From positions 1 through 8,142 of the forward strand of contig JANJWY010000115.1 in assembly GCA_024709285.1 (NCBI GenBank): a DNA stretch of 8,142 nucleotides, read 5' to 3'. The position numbers were made by a program, and so were the translations under genes. The notes below the pieces were generated by a model, which was not told the origin of the DNA, ran no database searches, and saw nothing but the letters and a program-made list of their open reading frames with translations. This stretch comes from Erysipelotrichaceae bacterium (GTDB lineage Bacteria; Bacillota_I; Bacilli_A; Erysipelotrichales; Erysipelotrichaceae). Position 1 is the first letter of the stretch; the number at the start of each line of letters is the position of its first letter. Shown piece by piece: positions 5,417-8,142 of the stretch.

Positions 5417-6354
5417 TGGAAAAATTCGTAGTCGATATTAATCATGTACCGCATATTGAGTCACGTCTAGCCGCATGCATCGGCTATTTTGATGGTATTC
5501 ATCTGGGTCACAGGCAATTAATCGAAGAGACGATTTTACAGGCGAAAAACAGAGGCATTAAGAGTGCAATGATCACTTTCCACCCGGATCCTTGGGTGGT
5601 TATAAAAAATATCAAAAAGGTTGAACATTTGACGACGATGAAAGACAGAATGGATCTGGTTGAAGGCTTAGGTATCGATGTCTGGATCATTTTGAACTTT
5701 ACCAGAGAACTTTCCGAATGTACCCCTGAACTGTTCCTTGAAGGTATATTATGCCAGTTACCGATTGATGCACTCATTTTTGGTTATGATTTTCGCTTTG
5801 GCTACCGCGGAGCTGGTGACGGCAAATTCCTTAAAGAACATGGACAACACTGTTTTGATGCCATCGAAATTGATCAGATCAGTGATCATGATAAAAAAAT
5901 CAGCAGCACGCGTATCAGCGAGGCGATTACAGAAGGAGATATGGAGACAGCCGCCAGATTATTGGACAGACCGTACTCACTTTCCGGAATCGTTGTCGGA
6001 GGTCGTCACAAGGGCAGGGAGATCGGCTTTCCAACCGCAAATCTGGATTATCCGCCCGAATATATTTTGCCTAAAATCGGAGTTTATATCGGTGAAGCCG
6101 AAGTTCCTCAAGGCCGTTTCAAAGCAATGATCAATATCGGTCACAATCCGACTTTCAATACAAGAAATGAAATTTCGGTTGAAGCCTATTTGCTTGATTT
6201 CAATGATATTCTATACGGTCAGAAAATCACCTTATTCTTTTTACATCGAATCCGTGATGAAATGAAATTTGAAAGCGTTCAGAGATTGATCGAGCAGATG
6301 TTGCATGATTATCAGATAACCCGAGAGTATTTTGATTTGAAAGACAGTTTATAA
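5416..6354 (+). CDS. ribF: Bifunctional riboflavin kinase / FMN adenylyltransferase RibF
   Basis: A 312-residue two-domain enzyme making FMN from riboflavin plus ATP, then FAD from FMN plus ATP. The N-terminal nucleotidyltransferase has GYFDGIHLGHRQLI (23-36), FHPDPW (55-60), FGYDFRFGYRGAGD (122-135) and the SSTRISEAI motif (163-171). The C-terminal kinase has GGRHKGREIGFPTANL (195-210, with the PTAN ligand site), GVY (222-224), INIGHNPTF (239-247) and VEAYLLDF (255-262) with the conserved glutamate. All key blocks are intact. An ATG at 5410 is also in frame and would add two residues. ATG 5416 is preferred because AGAGGG (5402-5407) is 8 bases from it but only 2 from the other, and it gives the TAATG coupling with truB. 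An intrinsic terminator follows. Confidence 0.95.
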   Translation: MEKFVVDINHVPHIESRLAACIGYFDGIHLGHRQLIEETILQAKNRGIKSAMITFHPDPWVVIKNIKKVEHLTTMKDRMDLVEGLGIDVWIILNFTRELSECTPELFLEGILCQLPIDALIFGYDFRFGYRGAGDGKFLKEHGQHCFDAIEIDQISDHDKKISSTRISEAITEGDMETAARLLDRPYSLSGIVVGGRHKGREIGFPTANLDYPPEYILPKIGVYIGEAEVPQGRFKAMINIGHNPTFNTRNEISVEAYLLDFNDILYGQKITLFFLHRIRDEMKFESVQRLIEQMLHDYQITREYFDLKDSL

Positions 6355-6369
6355 CGCATATGTACAATT

Positions 6370-6392
6370 GCATCTGAAAGGATGCTTTTTTT
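6370..6392 (+). terminator. Intrinsic terminator of truB-ribF
   Basis: GCATC (6370-6374) and GATGC (6381-6385) form a 5-bp stem around TGAAAG, followed by seven T. It lies 15 bases after the ribF stop. Confidence 0.82.
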
Positions 6393-6552
6393 GAATTAAA
6401 ATTCAAAAAACCAAAAATATCTGATTCTTTACATTCAAAAATACGGATTTCTTGCGAAAATGACATGAAGTTTACATATTTTCATGAATATTTATGAAAA
6501 TTTTGTATAAAACTATTGATTTTCATATTTTTGAATGTATAATAACCCTCAT
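6393..6552 (+). promoter_or_regulatory. AT-rich spacer with promoter of the T-box operon
   Basis: No gene is seen here. TTGATT (6516-6521), a 16-base spacer and TATAAT (6538-6543) make a good promoter, with transcription starting near 6550. Upstream of the -35 is an inverted repeat, ATTTTCAT (6478-6485) and ATGAAAAT (6494-6501), with an 8-base loop. ATTTTCAT recurs at 6519-6526 within the promoter spacer. These could be a regulator site or an UP-like AT-rich element; chance is also possible in such AT-rich DNA. Confidence 0.65.
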
Positions 6553-6777
6553 AGCAATGAAAAAGAGTAGTAACACTCACTCTTCAACCCAGCGACTTGT
6601 GGATTGGTGAAAGACAAGCTGAAGAAAGTGTGAACGTGCTTTGGAGCCGGACTATCGAAATTTGAGGTAGTTCCCGTATATCGGCGTTAACGATTTGAGT
6701 GCATAAAGGGATTCCTTTATGAATTAAGGTGGTACCGCGTTAACACGTCCTTATATTTGATATAAGGACGTTTTTTT
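6553..6777 (+). ncRNA. T-box leader (tRNA-sensing riboswitch) of the second amino acid transporter
   Basis: The canonical T-box AAGGTGGTACCGCG is at 6726-6739. Stem I has the AGTA box (6569-6572), the AGCGAC loop motif (6591-6596), GGTGAAAG (6606-6613) and the specifier-loop GAAC (6632-6635) before CTTTGGAG. Helices fit: ACAC with GTGT (6573-6576/6628-6631), TCTTCA with TGAAGA (6581-6586/6620-6625), CTTGT with ACAAG (6596-6600/6614-6618). Stem II can be drawn from GCCG to CGGC (6646-6685). Stem III is CATAAAGG-GATT-CCTTTATG (6702-6721). The acceptor-pairing bulge is TGGT (6730-6733), predicting a tRNA with discriminator A (or G by wobble). The specifier is either GTG (Val, by spacing from GAA) or CGT (Arg, by spacing to the lower helix and the following purine). 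Uncharged tRNA would favour the antiterminator, turning on the importer. Confidence 0.93.
6745..6777 (+). terminator. T-box regulated intrinsic terminator
   Basis: ACGTCCTTATAT (6745-6756) and ATATAAGGACGT (6760-6771) form a perfect 12-bp stem with a 3-base loop, continued by T to 6777. Its 5' arm contains CCTT, which can instead pair with AAGG of the T-box (6726-6729) to form the antiterminator. It lies 3 bases before the Shine-Dalgarno of the permease. Confidence 0.92.
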
Positions 6778-6791
6778 ATTGGAGGGCGACG

Positions 6792-7460
6792 ATGATCGAT
6801 TTTACTAAAATTTACGAATACATCCCATTTATCATCCAAGGGGTATTGATTACCATTCAGCTCGCATTGGTCGGAGCCGTTGGCGGATCCATGCTTGGGT
6901 TTATCTTCGGACTGACCAGCCGGAAGAAAAACATTCTTGGTTATACGGTTCGCGGGATCATTGATTTCTTCCGGGGAACTCCACTGGTATTTCAGTTGGC
7001 ATTCTTCCATTATGGGATTCCGCAAATGGTTAAAGCTTTTTTGGGAATCAGTTTTGTTCCGACAGCGATGTTTTCAGCCAGTGTGATATTTATCATCAAC
7101 TCATCCGCTTACCTTGCTGAAATATTGCGGGCTGGGATTGAGTCCATTGACAAAGGGCAAATTGAAGCTGCGAAAGCGTTGGGTGTTAAGTCCTCTGACT
7201 ATATGTTGCATATCATCATTCCACAGGCCATTCGAAATGTTCTGCCGGCCATTGTCAATGAATTCATTACGCTGACAAAAGAAACATCGATTGCTTCGAT
7301 CATCGGAGTTTCTGAACTTATGAGACGTGCAACCATCATCACTGGAACGACATTTCGATATTTTGAGCCGTTGCTGGTCGTCGGTATCACGTATTACATT
7401 ATGAACAAAATGCTCTCCACTGCAGGAAAGTATGTCGAGAAGAGGTTAAAGTATGATTAA
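6792..7460 (+). CDS. Amino acid ABC transporter permease (PAAT family), T-box controlled
   Basis: A 222-residue integral membrane protein, a usual length for this family. It has hydrophobic spans at about 11-42, 62-85, 91-110, 165-178 and 192-210. Motifs are DFFRGTP (58-64), SSAYLAEILRAGIESI (104-119) and the EAA loop EAAKALG...PQAIR (125-148), which contacts the ATPase. It should form a homodimeric channel for a polar amino acid. The ATG at 6792 has GGAGGG (6781-6786) 5 bases upstream, just after the T-box terminator, so expression depends on read-through. The substrate cannot be read from the permease. The T-box points to Arg or Val, and family knowledge (PAAT carriers move basic, acidic and polar amino acids, cystine, His and Gln) favours Arg. 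The gene is clearly paralogous to the minus-strand permease but lacks its long polar tail. Confidence 0.94.
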   Translation: MIDFTKIYEYIPFIIQGVLITIQLALVGAVGGSMLGFIFGLTSRKKNILGYTVRGIIDFFRGTPLVFQLAFFHYGIPQMVKAFLGISFVPTAMFSASVIFIINSSAYLAEILRAGIESIDKGQIEAAKALGVKSSDYMLHIIIPQAIRNVLPAIVNEFITLTKETSIASIIGVSELMRRATIITGTTFRYFEPLLVVGITYYIMNKMLSTAGKYVEKRLKYD

Positions 7461-8142
7461 AGTAGAAAACCTGTTTAAACAATTTGATCAGACTGAAGTC
7501 CTGAAAAACATCAATATTGAGTTTGAAGACGGTAAGACGTATGCCATCATCGGATCCTCTGGCAGCGGTAAAAGCACACTGCTGAGATGTCTTAACGGAT
7601 TAGAAAAACCAACATCCGGAAACATCGTCATTGACGGTACCGATATCGTACATAACGAAAAGACATTGCCGAAATTGCGTCAGAAAATCGGCATGGTATT
7701 TCAATCGTTCAATCTGTTTGCCCATATGAATGCAACCGATAACATTACCTTTGCTTTGATGAAGGTAAAGAAAATGAGTGAAGCGGATGCGAAAGTGATT
7801 GCATTGGATAAGCTTAAAGAAGTAGGTTGTGATCATCGGGCAACTCACTATCCTCACCAATTGTCCGGAGGTGAGAAGCAACGCGTTGCCATTGCCCGAG
7901 CTTTGGCTATGGAGCCCAGCGTTATTCTCTTCGATGAGCCGACGAGTGCTCTGGATCCGGAGATGACCGTCGAAGTTCTGAAAGTCATGAGAAATTTAAC
8001 GAACTCAGGGATGATGATCATCGTTGTCACTCATGAAATGAATTTTGCCAAAGAAGTATCAGATTTGATTATTTACATGGATAACGGAGAAATCGTTGAG
8101 ATCAATCCGCCCAAAATATTCTTTGAACAAACCCAAAGCGAA
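7453..8142 (+). CDS. Amino acid ABC transporter ATP-binding protein, 3' end beyond the window
   Basis: The frame opens at ATG 7453-7455, 8 bases inside the end of the permease gene, with AGAGG (7441-7445) 7 bases upstream. It stays open to the window edge: 230 residues, close to the full family length of about 240, so only the last few residues are missing. The motifs are complete: Walker A GSSGSGKST (34-42), Q-loop Q84, signature LSGGE (137-141), Walker B VILFDE (157-162), D-loop SALD (165-168) and H-loop H194. It is cytoplasmic and energises the adjacent permease. No substrate-binding protein gene lies upstream, so one is expected just past the window or elsewhere in the genome. Confidence 0.93.
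   Translation, partial: MIKVENLFKQFDQTEVLKNINIEFEDGKTYAIIGSSGSGKSTLLRCLNGLEKPTSGNIVIDGTDIVHNEKTLPKLRQKIGMVFQSFNLFAHMNATDNITFALMKVKKMSEADAKVIALDKLKEVGCDHRATHYPHQLSGGEKQRVAIARALAMEPSVILFDEPTSALDPEMTVEVLKVMRNLTNSGMMIIVVTHEMNFAKEVSDLIIYMDNGEIVEINPPKIFFEQTQSE

Noticed and set aside
6637..6639. Cysteine (TGC) as T-box specifier, making the importer a cystine transporter
   Set aside because: The spacing from GAA is two bases too long for this frame, a pyrimidine follows, and TGGT in the T-box does not pair with the U73 of tRNA-Cys.

Overview
The window looks like chromosomal DNA of a low-GC Gram-positive bacterium (Bacillota). The evidence is a lysine riboswitch and a tRNA-sensing T-box leader, strong AGGAGG-type ribosome binding sites, intrinsic terminators with long T runs, a diderm-free lipoprotein anchor, and a cell-wall-anchor-like C-terminus. 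An Erysipelotrichia-like lineage is a guess only. No mobile element, CRISPR array, rRNA or tRNA gene is visible.

Layout. 1-249 (+) is the tail of a surface protein with a DUF3494/ice-binding-type repeat end and an LPNTS-membrane-tail anchor. A terminator that could serve both strands separates it from the minus-strand block 286-3748. In transcription order that block is a consensus promoter, a lysine riboswitch with its own terminator, a substrate-binding lipoprotein, a permease, an ATPase, and a small radical SAM/SPASM protein. Upstream of it, also on the minus strand, is a TtcA-family tRNA thiolase (3749-4504). Its gene starts back to back with truB (4577-5416, +), which overlaps ribF (5416-6354, +). 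A terminator ends the truB-ribF pair. An AT-rich spacer then carries a promoter and a full T-box leader (about 6553-6777), which precedes a second polar amino acid ABC transporter (permease 6792-7460, ATPase from 7453 to beyond the window edge).

How the parts work together. The window holds two paralogous PAAT-family amino acid importers, each controlled by a different premature-termination RNA. One senses free lysine, which makes lysine the best-supported substrate for the first importer. The other senses an uncharged tRNA, whose identity is ambiguous here because the specifier loop seems one base short (Arg CGU or Val GUG). The central genes are housekeeping: tRNA s2C32 thiolation (TtcA), tRNA Psi55 synthesis (TruB) and FMN/FAD synthesis (RibF).

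The least expected point is the radical SAM/SPASM gene at the end of the lysine-riboswitch operon. No terminator is visible before it and its Shine-Dalgarno lies in a small hairpin. I see no clearly new defence or mobile system in this window.
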